DNA from: Curvibacter sp. | GTDB lineage: Bacteria > Pseudomonadota > Gammaproteobacteria > Burkholderiales > Burkholderiaceae_C | Assembly (NCBI GenBank): GCA_003500955.1 | Contig: DNQP01000091.1 | Location: 1,030 to 8,723, forward strand | Reading direction: 5' to 3' | Length of the DNA stretch: 7,694 nucleotides | In this document: piece after piece, positions 1 to 5,328 of the stretch | How positions within the stretch are numbered: position 1 is the stretch's first letter | Layout of the letters: each line of letters begins with the position of its first letter | Program-made: the position numbers and the translations under genes | The notes under the pieces: generated by a model | The model's input: only the letters and a program-made list of their open reading frames with translations | Told to the model about the DNA's origin: nothing | The model's database searches: none

Positions 1-327
1 ATCTCGGCGCACGCGCCGCGGCCCAACTCCATCGCCTACACGGCCACCAAGCACGGCGTCACGGGTCTGACCAAGGCCGCCTCGCTCGATGGTCGCAAGT
101 ACGACATTGCCGTGGGCCAGATCGACATCGGCAACGCCGCCACCGAGCTGGCCATGCGCATGACCCAGGGTGTGCCCCAGGCCAACGGGGAGATCGCCTC
201 CGAGCCGCTGCTGGACGTGGACATCGTCGGCCAGTCCGTGCGCTACATGGCCAACCTGCCGCTGGAGGCCAATGTGCTCTTCCACACGGTGATGGCCACC
301 AAGATGCCCTTTGTGGGGCGAGGCTAG
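1..327 (+). CDS. SDR-family oxidoreductase, C-terminal fragment (5' end outside window)
   Basis: Frame 1 is open from base 1 to a TAG stop at 325-327 and encodes 108 visible residues. It opens with [10 protein letters not shown] and then YTATK, which is the catalytic Tyr-x-x-x-Lys motif of short-chain dehydrogenases (visible residues 13-17). The following [18 protein letters not shown] and GQIDIGNA stretches match the helix and cofactor loop that follow the active site in the family. The catalytic Ser, expected about 13 residues before the Tyr, would fall just outside the window. SDR enzymes use NAD(H) or NADP(H) in the cytoplasm; the nucleotide-binding Gly motif is not visible, so neither cofactor nor substrate can be assigned. 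An internal ATG at 112 is not the start, because the motif lies upstream of it in the same frame. The stop overlaps the stop of the converging hydrolase gene. The family call is firm and the substrate unknown. Confidence 0.93.
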   Translation: MSAHAPRPNSIAYTATKHGVTGLTKAASLDGRKYDIAVGQIDIGNAATELAMRMTQGVPQANGEIASEPLLDVDIVGQSVRYMANLPLEANVLFHTVMATKMPFVGRG

Positions 328-1250
328 TCCGACCGCTGCGCCAGGAAGCGCAGGTAGCGCCGTGCCACGTCGGCTGGGGCTTCCATCATCGGCAGGTGGC
401 CCAGCCAGCTGAGAACTTCGACCTCGGCCTGCGGCAGCAGGGCGCCCAGCGTGCGTGCACCGGTGGCGTCAAACACGCGGTCCTGCCCGCCCCAGAGCGC
501 CAGCACCGGGCCACGCAGCGCACCGACGCGCTCATGCAGCAGGTGTCGGTCACGCAGCTGTTCCTGCCAGAGGCGCTGGTTGGACGGTGCCCGCTCCACT
601 GCCTGGGACCGGGCGCCCTGCAGGATGGGGTAGGGCAGGAAGGGCGGGCGCGCGAACACCAGGTTCATCATCTCGCGGAAGGCTTGGGCGTCAGGCGTGA
701 CCAGGGGTGCGCGACCGGCCTCGATGGCCAAGTCCATGTCGCTGGGCAGCAGGCTGCGGATGCCGTGGGGCGCGCCGATGAAGGCCACGCTGGCCACGCG
801 TTGCGGTTGCTCCAGCGCCAGCAGGGCTGCCAGGGTGCCGCCCATGGAGCTGCCCGCCAGATGCGCGCGCTCTACGTCCAGCGCGTCCAGCAGGGCGGCC
901 AGGCGCTGGGTCTGGCTGGCGTAGTCATAGGCGGCATCTTCATGGCGTGTGCTGGCGCCGTAGCCCGGCAGGTCCGGCACGATGACGCGGTAGTGCGGCG
1001 TCAGCCGGCGCGCGAAGTCCACCCAGTGGTCCTTCTCGCCGAAGATGCCATGCAGCAGCACCACGGTCTCTCCCCGGCCGCCGGCGAGGTAATGGATCTG
1101 GTGCCGCCCCAGGGTGACGGTTTTTTCTTCCAGGCCCGCCCGCTTGCGGTTGAGCTCGGTCAGGGCCGGGCGCAGCAGCTCGGGCCGGCCGTACCAGGTG
1201 GCCGGGACCAGGCAGGCCAGCGCGGCCAGGATCAGGGTGAGGTAGTTCAA
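324..1250 (-). CDS. membrane-anchored alpha/beta-fold hydrolase (lipase/esterase-like)
   Basis: 308 residues. Residues about 3-18 form a hydrophobic segment with no positive charge before it and several Arg/Lys after it (R22, R27, R35-R37). This suggests an uncleaved N-terminal membrane anchor rather than a classical signal peptide. C13 has a poor lipobox (ALAC), so a lipoprotein is less likely. The alpha/beta-hydrolase marks are complete: HG of the oxyanion region at 67-68, DLPGYG at 93-98, nucleophile elbow G-S-S-M-G with Ser135, acid Asp257 in WGGQD, and His285 in LGHLP. Length and layout resemble membrane-associated lipases/esterases of the Moraxella Lip3 type; the substrate is inferred only. 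The start is a TTG at 1248-1250, because the frame is closed by TGA at 1266-1268 and a strong AAGGAG lies 7 nt upstream of the TTG. It is divergent from the AraC regulator, which may control it. Confidence 0.9.
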   Translation of the reverse strand: MNYLTLILAALACLVPATWYGRPELLRPALTELNRKRAGLEEKTVTLGRHQIHYLAGGRGETVVLLHGIFGEKDHWVDFARRLTPHYRVIVPDLPGYGASTRHEDAAYDYASQTQRLAALLDALDVERAHLAGSSMGGTLAALLALEQPQRVASVAFIGAPHGIRSLLPSDMDLAIEAGRAPLVTPDAQAFREMMNLVFARPPFLPYPILQGARSQAVERAPSNQRLWQEQLRDRHLLHERVGALRGPVLALWGGQDRVFDATGARTLGALLPQAEVEVLSWLGHLPMMEAPADVARRYLRFLAQRSD

Positions 1251-1257
1251 TCGGGGG

Positions 1258-1263
1258 CTCCTT
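1258..1263 (-). promoter_or_regulatory. Shine-Dalgarno sequence AAGGAG that sets the TTG start of the hydrolase
   Basis: Read on the minus strand, AAGGAG is followed by 7 nt and then TTG (1250-1248). No in-frame ATG or GTG exists between this TTG and the upstream in-frame stop (1268-1266), so this site decides the start. The residues after the TTG form the hydrophobic anchor, which fits. Confidence 0.75.
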
Positions 1264-1271
1264 GTTCATGC

Positions 1272-1288
1272 GGCCGGTCCTCCCGGCC
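1272..1288. repeat. GC-rich inverted repeat (6-bp stem, 5-nt loop) upstream of the hydrolase
   Basis: GGCCGG (1272-1277) and CCGGCC (1283-1288) are perfect reverse complements around TCCTC. On the minus strand the loop reads GAGGA, itself Shine-Dalgarno-like, and an ATG follows 2 nt after the stem at 1269-1267. That ATG is out of frame with the hydrolase. The element could be an RNA hairpin in the hydrolase leader or a protein-binding site. In GC-rich DNA a 6-bp repeat can also arise by chance. Confidence 0.45.
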
Positions 1289-1314
1289 TTGCGGGCGCAA
1301 GACTATTCGGCGGC

Positions 1315-1318
1315 AGGA
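1315..1318 (+). promoter_or_regulatory. Shine-Dalgarno-like AGGA favouring the TTG start of the AraC regulator
   Basis: AGGA, in the context GCAGGAAAA, lies 8 nt upstream of the TTG at 1327. The alternative in-frame ATG at 1342 has no purine-rich ribosome-binding site at a normal distance; its nearest is this same site, 23 nt away. The TTG is therefore the better-supported start, though the ATG cannot be excluded. Confidence 0.5.
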
Positions 1319-1326
1319 AAAAAGAC

Positions 1327-2076
1327 TTGTACGATTGGGCTATGCCGGCCCAGAACAGCCTGACGCTGGGGGCAGACCGCGCGCTCTACCTCGGTGAACT
1401 GCCCGCCACGGGCTGGCACCGCCACGCCTCGCCGGTCCTGCTGCAGGGGCTGTCCGGGCGTTTCGCCCTGCATCTGGGCCCCGGTCGGGTCGAGACCTGC
1501 CACAGCGCGCTGATCGATACCGGTATCGAGCATGTGTTCGACCCGCGGGGTGAAACCGTGGCCCTGGTCTATCTGGAGCCGGACGCGCCCGAGGTGCGCA
1601 GCCTGCGCGCGCTGTTTGGACGGCATGGGGGCGTGATCCTCGATCCGGCCCGGCCCGTGCAGGCGCGCAGCGCGAGCCAGACCCGGCTGCAGGCCTTTGA
1701 CCTGCCGGCCCTGCTGGCGCTGGATCTGCCGGTGGCGGCACCGCTGGACCAGCGGGTGCAGCACAGCCTGCGGCTGATGCGCATGGGGAGCGAACGTCCG
1801 CTGGGGCGCACCGACGTGGCCGCGGCCGTGCAGCTCTCACCTTCGCGCTTCAACCATCTGTTCAGTGCCGAGATCGGCGTGAGTTTCCGCGATTACCGCA
1901 TTTGGTCCCAGGTGCGGGCCGCCATGTCGGCCCTGGCGGCCGGGCCGCGGTTGACCGATGCGGCGCTCAGCGGGGCCTTTGTCGATTCCTCGCACTTCAG
2001 CCGCATGTTCCGCCAGACCTTCGGCATGACGCCGTCCAGCGTGCTCAAGCCGCTGCGGGAAGTGCGGCGAGTCTAG
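1327..2076 (+). CDS. AraC-family transcriptional regulator
   Basis: 249 residues from the TTG at 1327, or 244 from the in-frame ATG at 1342. The N-terminal part (about 20-90) looks like a cupin-type sensor: a WHRH segment (30-33), a glycine-rich strand region (LQGLSGRFALHLGPG) and His69. The ligand cannot be read. The C-terminal part (about 140-249) is a double helix-turn-helix domain of the AraC/XylS type. The first HTH lies around 163-180 (DVAAAVQLSPSRFNHLF). The second lies around 209-240 with DAALSGAFVDSSHF-SRMFRQTFGMTPS, close to the AraC family signature. It is a DNA-binding cytoplasmic protein. Its position back-to-back with the hydrolase gene suggests that it regulates that gene and perhaps itself; this is inference from context. 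It converges with nnr across 12 bp. Confidence 0.92.
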   Translation: MYDWAMPAQNSLTLGADRALYLGELPATGWHRHASPVLLQGLSGRFALHLGPGRVETCHSALIDTGIEHVFDPRGETVALVYLEPDAPEVRSLRALFGRHGGVILDPARPVQARSASQTRLQAFDLPALLALDLPVAAPLDQRVQHSLRLMRMGSERPLGRTDVAAAVQLSPSRFNHLFSAEIGVSFRDYRIWSQVRAAMSALAAGPRLTDAALSGAFVDSSHFSRMFRQTFGMTPSSVLKPLREVRRV

Positions 2077-2094
2077 AGAAGATTTCCGCTAGAC
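2071..2094. repeat. small inverted repeat spanning both stop codons at the araC-type/nnr convergence
   Basis: GTCTAG (2071-2076) and CTAGAC (2089-2094) are perfect 6-bp reverse complements around a 12-nt loop. The loop contains a further GAA (2078-2080) / TTC (2084-2086) pair around GAT. Each arm contains the TAG stop of one of the two converging genes. The stem is AT-containing and short, and no T-tract follows on either strand, so it is at best a weak bidirectional terminator. It may simply reflect two TAG stops in similar contexts. Confidence 0.35.
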
Positions 2095-3525
2095 CTGTTG
2101 TGCCAGGGCGCCAGCCGTCAGCGGCTGATTTGGCGGCCAGGCGTCCGCCACGAGGCCGTGCAACCACACGGCGGCACAGGCTGCATCCAACGCACTCGCG
2201 CCGGCCGCCAGCCGCGCACCGATCAGGCCGGCGAGCACATCACCGGTGCCAGCCGTGGCCAGGCGCGCATTGCCCGTGGGATTGATCACCGGCCGAGCCT
2301 CGGGCGCGGCAATCACCGTACCCGAGCCCTTGAGCACCACGCAGGCCTGATGGCGTTGCGCCAGCGCTTGCGCGGCATGCAGGCGGTCCTGCTGCACCTC
2401 GGCGGCGCTGCAACCGAGCAGGCGGGCGGCTTCAAGCGGGTGGGGCGTCAACACCGTCGCGTGGCCGCGTCCTTGGCGCGCGCGCAGCTGGGTCTGCAGC
2501 TGGGCGTCGCGCGCGATGGCGTTGAGGGCGTCGGCGTCGAGCACCAGGCGCTGCGACGCCGAGAGCAGGCGCGGCAGTACGGCGCGGATGGCGTCACCGC
2601 CACCACAGCCGGCCACCACGCTGAGTGCGGCCGGATCGAGCGCGGCCGCATCGCGCAGCATCAGCTCGGGTTGGCCCGGATCGAGCAGCAGGCCGCTGCC
2701 GTCGAGCAGGCCCACGTAGACGCGGCCGGCGCCGTGGTGCAGTGCCGCGCGGGCCGCGAGCAGGGCTGCACCGCCCATGCCCGGTGCCCCACCGATCACG
2801 GCCACGTCGCCATAGTTGCCCTTGTGGCTGGCATGGCGCCGCACGCTCGGGGCGGGGGCGGCATTGAGCAGGGCCTGGGGCGGATGCGATGTGGCATCGA
2901 CGCCGAGGGTGTCGAACCAGACCTCGCCGCAGTGGTCGCGCCCCTGCCCGGTGTAGAGGCCGGGCTTGAGCGTCAGCAGGCTCAGCGTGTGCGTGGCGCG
3001 CACGCTCGTTTCCCACGCGCGGCCGGTGTCGGCGTCCAGACCCGAGGGCAGGTCGACCGCGAGCACCGGCACGTTCAGGGCGTTCAGCTGCGTGATCCAT
3101 TGCGCCAGTTGGCCTTCGGGCGCGCGGGCCGGGCCGGTGCCCAGCAGGGCGTCGATGGCTGCCTCGCAGTCGGACGGTGGCTCGCTCACGAAGGGGACGC
3201 CAGCCGCCACGGCGCGCGCATGCGAGGCGCGGGCATCGGCAGGCGCGTGCTCGGGCGAGCCCAGCCAGCTCACGAAGGGCGTCTTGCCCCAGGCCTGCAG
3301 GTGCAGCGCGGCTTCGAGGCCGTCGCCACCGTTGTTGCCGGGCCCGCAGGCGATCCACCAGCGCTGCGCATGCGGCGCGAGCGCCAGCGCCAGCCGGGCC
3401 GTGGACAGGCCGGCGCGCTGCATCAGGGTGTGCGGGGGTAGCGCCGCGGCGGCCGTGGCTTCGAGTGCACGCGTGGCGCCAGCCGTGTAGAGCGCATGGG
3501 CGGGGCCGGGGGCGATGCGCTGCAT
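2089..3525 (-). CDS. nnr: bifunctional NAD(P)H-hydrate epimerase / ADP-dependent NAD(P)H-hydrate dehydratase
   Basis: 478 residues, a normal length for the fused enzyme (YjeF_N plus carbohydrate-kinase-like YjeF_C). The protein repairs damaged nicotinamide cofactors. The N-terminal domain epimerises R/S NAD(P)H hydrates and the C-terminal domain dehydrates the S form using ADP. N-domain marks are LMQRAG (34-39), CGPGNNGGDG (60-69) with Asp68, DALLGTG (125-131) and VDLPSGLDADTG (157-168). C-domain marks are HKGNYGDVAVIGG (234-246), GGAALLAARAAL (251-262), VLTPHPLEAARLLG, VVLKGSGTVIA, NPTGN (415-419) and AGTGDVLAG (425-433), the nucleotide-binding and catalytic loop. The frame stays open upstream to 3696, but the ATG at 3525 is chosen because it begins just before the family N-terminus and lies 13 nt past the MBL stop. 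No clear Shine-Dalgarno sequence precedes it. It is probably co-transcribed with the MBL and HDOD genes. Confidence 0.95.
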   Translation of the reverse strand: MQRIAPGPAHALYTAGATRALEATAAAALPPHTLMQRAGLSTARLALALAPHAQRWWIACGPGNNGGDGLEAALHLQAWGKTPFVSWLGSPEHAPADARASHARAVAAGVPFVSEPPSDCEAAIDALLGTGPARAPEGQLAQWITQLNALNVPVLAVDLPSGLDADTGRAWETSVRATHTLSLLTLKPGLYTGQGRDHCGEVWFDTLGVDATSHPPQALLNAAPAPSVRRHASHKGNYGDVAVIGGAPGMGGAALLAARAALHHGAGRVYVGLLDGSGLLLDPGQPELMLRDAAALDPAALSVVAGCGGGDAIRAVLPRLLSASQRLVLDADALNAIARDAQLQTQLRARQGRGHATVLTPHPLEAARLLGCSAAEVQQDRLHAAQALAQRHQACVVLKGSGTVIAAPEARPVINPTGNARLATAGTGDVLAGLIGARLAAGASALDAACAAVWLHGLVADAWPPNQPLTAGALAQQV

Positions 3526-3538
3526 GGGGGCTGCAGGA

Positions 3539-4426
3539 TCAGAATTCGTAGACGTGGCCTTCGTAGGCCAGACGCACCTCGGGGCCGCCGGGCGGCACAG
3601 GGTGGTCGATGAGCGCCTGCCGGTAGGCGGCTTCGAGCGCATCGTCGCTGCGCGTGGGTTCATGGTGGGTGCAGTAGAGCACCTTGGCGCCAGCACGGAC
3701 CGCGTAGTCGATGCTGGACGCGTAGGTGCCGTGCCCCCAGCCCACCTTGGACGGGTACTCCTGCGCGGTGTAGGAGGTGTCGGCGATCAGCACGTCCACG
3801 CCCTGCATGCCCCTGAGGATGGAGGCCTGCTTCTCGTCCACGAAACCCTGGTACTCGGCGTACTCGGCGTCGCCAGGCTGGTAGATGTTGTAGGGCGGCT
3901 CGTGGTCGCCGGTGAAGAAGACGGACTTGCCACGGGACTCGATGCGGTAGCCGAAGTTGATCACCGGGTGGTTGAGCAGGTAGGGTGTGATGGTCGCGCT
4001 GCCGACCTGCACGCTCTGCTCGGGCATCAGGGTCACGTACTCGATGGTGCCCTTCATCTCGGCCTCGCGCACCGGGAAGTAGCTGTACTGCAGCTGCACG
4101 GACATGACCTGTTCCACACCCTGGCCGCTGACCGGGTCGTAGGCGCCATGCAGGCGCAGCACATTGCCCGGAATGAAATTGGGCACGAAAAAGGGCAGGC
4201 CCTGGATGTGGTCCCAGTGCGAGTGACTGATGAGCACGTTCGCCTGCACGGGGAGTTCCGCCAGCAGGGTCTGCGAGAGCGGGAAGATGCCGGTGCCGGC
4301 GTCCAGGATGATGAGCTCGTTGTCGTCGGTGCGCACCTCGATACAGGTGGTGTTGCCGCCATAGCGCACGGTGTGCGGACCGGGGGAGGCAATGGAGCCG
4401 CGTACGCCCCAGAACTTGACCTTCAT
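3539..4426 (-). CDS. metallo-beta-lactamase-fold hydrolase (PhnP/RNase Z-like group)
   Basis: 295 residues starting KFWGVRGS, with YGGNTTCIEV (22-31) and LDAGTG (41-46), a pattern seen in the COG1235-type MBL group. The zinc-binding motif is complete: H68-S-H70-W-D72-H73. Further metal-ligand candidates are His153 (LLNHP), Asp174 (FTGDHEP) and His254/His255 (CTHHEP). A GWGHGTYASS segment at 229-238 resembles the GWGH(S/T) loop common in this group. Known relatives are phosphodiesterases or RNA-processing enzymes; the substrate here is unknown. There is no signal peptide, so it is likely cytoplasmic. The frame is open upstream to 4690 inside the HDOD gene, but the family N-terminus begins at the ATG at 4426. 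That ATG overlaps the HDOD stop as ATGA, which indicates translational coupling. No Shine-Dalgarno sequence is visible. Function with the HDOD protein is inferred from this coupling. Confidence 0.9.
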   Translation of the reverse strand: MKVKFWGVRGSIASPGPHTVRYGGNTTCIEVRTDDNELIILDAGTGIFPLSQTLLAELPVQANVLISHSHWDHIQGLPFFVPNFIPGNVLRLHGAYDPVSGQGVEQVMSVQLQYSYFPVREAEMKGTIEYVTLMPEQSVQVGSATITPYLLNHPVINFGYRIESRGKSVFFTGDHEPPYNIYQPGDAEYAEYQGFVDEKQASILRGMQGVDVLIADTSYTAQEYPSKVGWGHGTYASSIDYAVRAGAKVLYCTHHEPTRSDDALEAAYRQALIDHPVPPGGPEVRLAYEGHVYEF

Positions 4427-5271
4427 GATTCGAGCTGGGAGAAGACTTGCGCTTCCTCGAACAGCGCCTGCAGATCGCCGAGCTCGGCGATCACGTGGTC
4501 GAGGTTGCCGCCGAGACGACGGGTCAGAGGCGGCGGCAGCGGTTCCACAAAATGGTTGCCGCCGAAGCCGAACTGCAGCTTCTTGGCGATCTGGTTGGCG
4601 GCGAAGACGCAGGCGATCATGGGCGTGTCCTTGACCTCGGGGCCGTGCATGTTCTGGATGGTCTCGACCAGCTGGGGGGCGAAACGCCATTTTTCGACCA
4701 GCATGCCTCCCACCACCGTGTGGTCCACGCCGATGGTCTGGCGCAAGGCCTCGTGCAGCGAGCCGCCCTGGCTCTTGCTGACGTCGAGCGCCTGCTTGAA
4801 TTCGTCGGGCATGAACTGGGCGAAGACCACCTTGCCGAAGTCGTGCAAAAGACCGGCGATGAAGCAGTCCATGGGGTCGGTGCCGTCCATCTTCGTGCCC
4901 AGCTCGCGCGCGATGCTGGCCGTGGCCAGCGAGTGCAGCAGGTACTGTTGCACGTCGAAGCCGGCGGCATTGTTTCGGGGCAACATGCCGATGGCGGCGA
5001 TGCTCAGCGCCAGGTTCTTGATGGTGTTGAAGCCCAGGAAAACCACCGCATGGTTGACCGAGGCGATCTGCTTGGGCAGGCTGTAGTAGGCCGAGTTCAC
5101 GACCTTGAGGATCTTGACCGTGACCACCGGGTCCTTGTCGATGACCTGCACCAGATCCTTGGGCGTGCAGTTGACGTCGCGCGTGAGATCCAGGATGGAC
5201 TGCACGCTTTTGGGGAAAGCCGGCATGCCGTCGACGGCGGCTGCCAGTTTTTGCGACAGTTCAGGACTCAT
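4423..5271 (-). CDS. HDOD-domain protein (HD-related signalling domain)
   Basis: 282 residues, almost all one HDOD domain, with no receiver, GGDEF or kinase domain attached. The N-terminal pattern DGMPAFPKSVQSIL, then DKDPVVTVKILKVVNSAYY (45-63) and VNHAVVFLGFNTIKNLALS (72-90) is characteristic. HDOD proteins are usually regulatory scaffolds in bacterial signalling, and many have lost HD catalytic residues. This one keeps His113, the His143-Asp144 dyad in GLLHDFGK, His184 (VDHTVVGG) and His209 (NMHGPE). The final Asp expected of active HD enzymes appears to be Asn226 (AAN). Catalytic ability is therefore open. It is cytoplasmic, with no membrane segment. The ATG at 5271 has no Shine-Dalgarno sequence but fits the family N-terminus. 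It follows dadA by 57 bp and overlaps the MBL gene by 4 bp. Confidence 0.93.
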   Translation of the reverse strand: MSPELSQKLAAAVDGMPAFPKSVQSILDLTRDVNCTPKDLVQVIDKDPVVTVKILKVVNSAYYSLPKQIASVNHAVVFLGFNTIKNLALSIAAIGMLPRNNAAGFDVQQYLLHSLATASIARELGTKMDGTDPMDCFIAGLLHDFGKVVFAQFMPDEFKQALDVSKSQGGSLHEALRQTIGVDHTVVGGMLVEKWRFAPQLVETIQNMHGPEVKDTPMIACVFAANQIAKKLQFGFGGNHFVEPLPPPLTRRLGGNLDHVIAELGDLQALFEEAQVFSQLES

Positions 5272-5328
5272 GGGTGCATTGTGGACGGGGGAAGCTCAAC
5301 TGTACACAATGCCCTCGGCCTTCCGGGC
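5268..5328 (-). promoter_or_regulatory. gap upstream of the HDOD gene with an 8-bp inverted repeat and a minimal ORF
   Basis: The 57-bp space between the dadA-like stop and the HDOD start contains GCATTGTG (5276-5283) and its perfect reverse complement CACAATGC (5305-5312), separated by 21 nt. The stem would end 4 nt before the HDOD ATG. A three-codon reading frame (ATG CAC CCA TGA, 5279 to 5268) overlaps the HDOD ATG as ATGA. No -35/-10 pair or Shine-Dalgarno sequence is convincing. The repeat could be an operator or a leader hairpin affecting translation of the HDOD gene. Confidence 0.4.

Larger units (their letters stand above)
1251..1326. promoter_or_regulatory. divergent regulatory region between hydrolase and AraC regulator
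   Basis: This 76-bp gap separates two divergent genes and must carry both promoters, unless they start inside the neighbouring genes. It holds a Shine-Dalgarno sequence for each gene, a 6-bp GC inverted repeat with a 5-nt loop (1272-1288), and AAGACT twice in direct orientation (1299-1304 and 1322-1327), 23 bp apart. Spaced direct half-sites about two helical turns apart are typical of AraC-family operators, but six bases is short and could be chance. I could not find a convincing -35/-10 pair on either strand. Confidence 0.4.

Noticed and set aside
940..1269. Minus-strand 109-codon frame starting at the ATG at 1269
   Set aside because: It overlaps the hydrolase in another frame and encodes a Pro/Arg/Gly-rich sequence with no motif. 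The start itself is kept as a possible decoy in the findings.
396..1397. Plus-strand open frame of 333 codons across the hydrolase and into the AraC gene
   Set aside because: It is antisense to the hydrolase with an intact catalytic triad and runs out of frame into the regulator; composition is that of a shadow frame.
2098..3441. Long plus-strand open frame (447 codons) opposite nnr
   Set aside because: The opposite strand encodes complete Nnr with both catalytic domains; this frame has only low-complexity Arg/Gly/Gln-rich content.
3526..3696. Upstream in-frame extension of nnr
   Set aside because: The 57 extra codons are shadow of the MBL 3' end and lie outside the normal Nnr N-terminus; the ATG at 3525 suits the family length.
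3852..3869. Tandem 9-bp repeat TACTCGGCG inside the MBL gene
   Set aside because: It only encodes a repeated Ala-Glu-Tyr in a surface-like stretch; two copies in frame do not suggest an element.
4427..4690. Upstream in-frame extension of the MBL gene
   Set aside because: The extension is Arg/Pro-rich shadow of the HDOD 3' end, and the family N-terminus (KFWGVRGS) begins exactly at the ATG at 4426.
3515..5086. Long plus-strand open frame (523 codons) opposite the MBL and HDOD genes
   Set aside because: Antisense shadow of the MBL and HDOD coding frames; no motif and biased composition.
5313..5328. Possible terminator after the dadA-like gene (GCCC and GGGC arms near its stop)
   Set aside because: The stem is about four base pairs plus a bulged pair, with no T-tract; it is indistinguishable from chance in GC-rich DNA.
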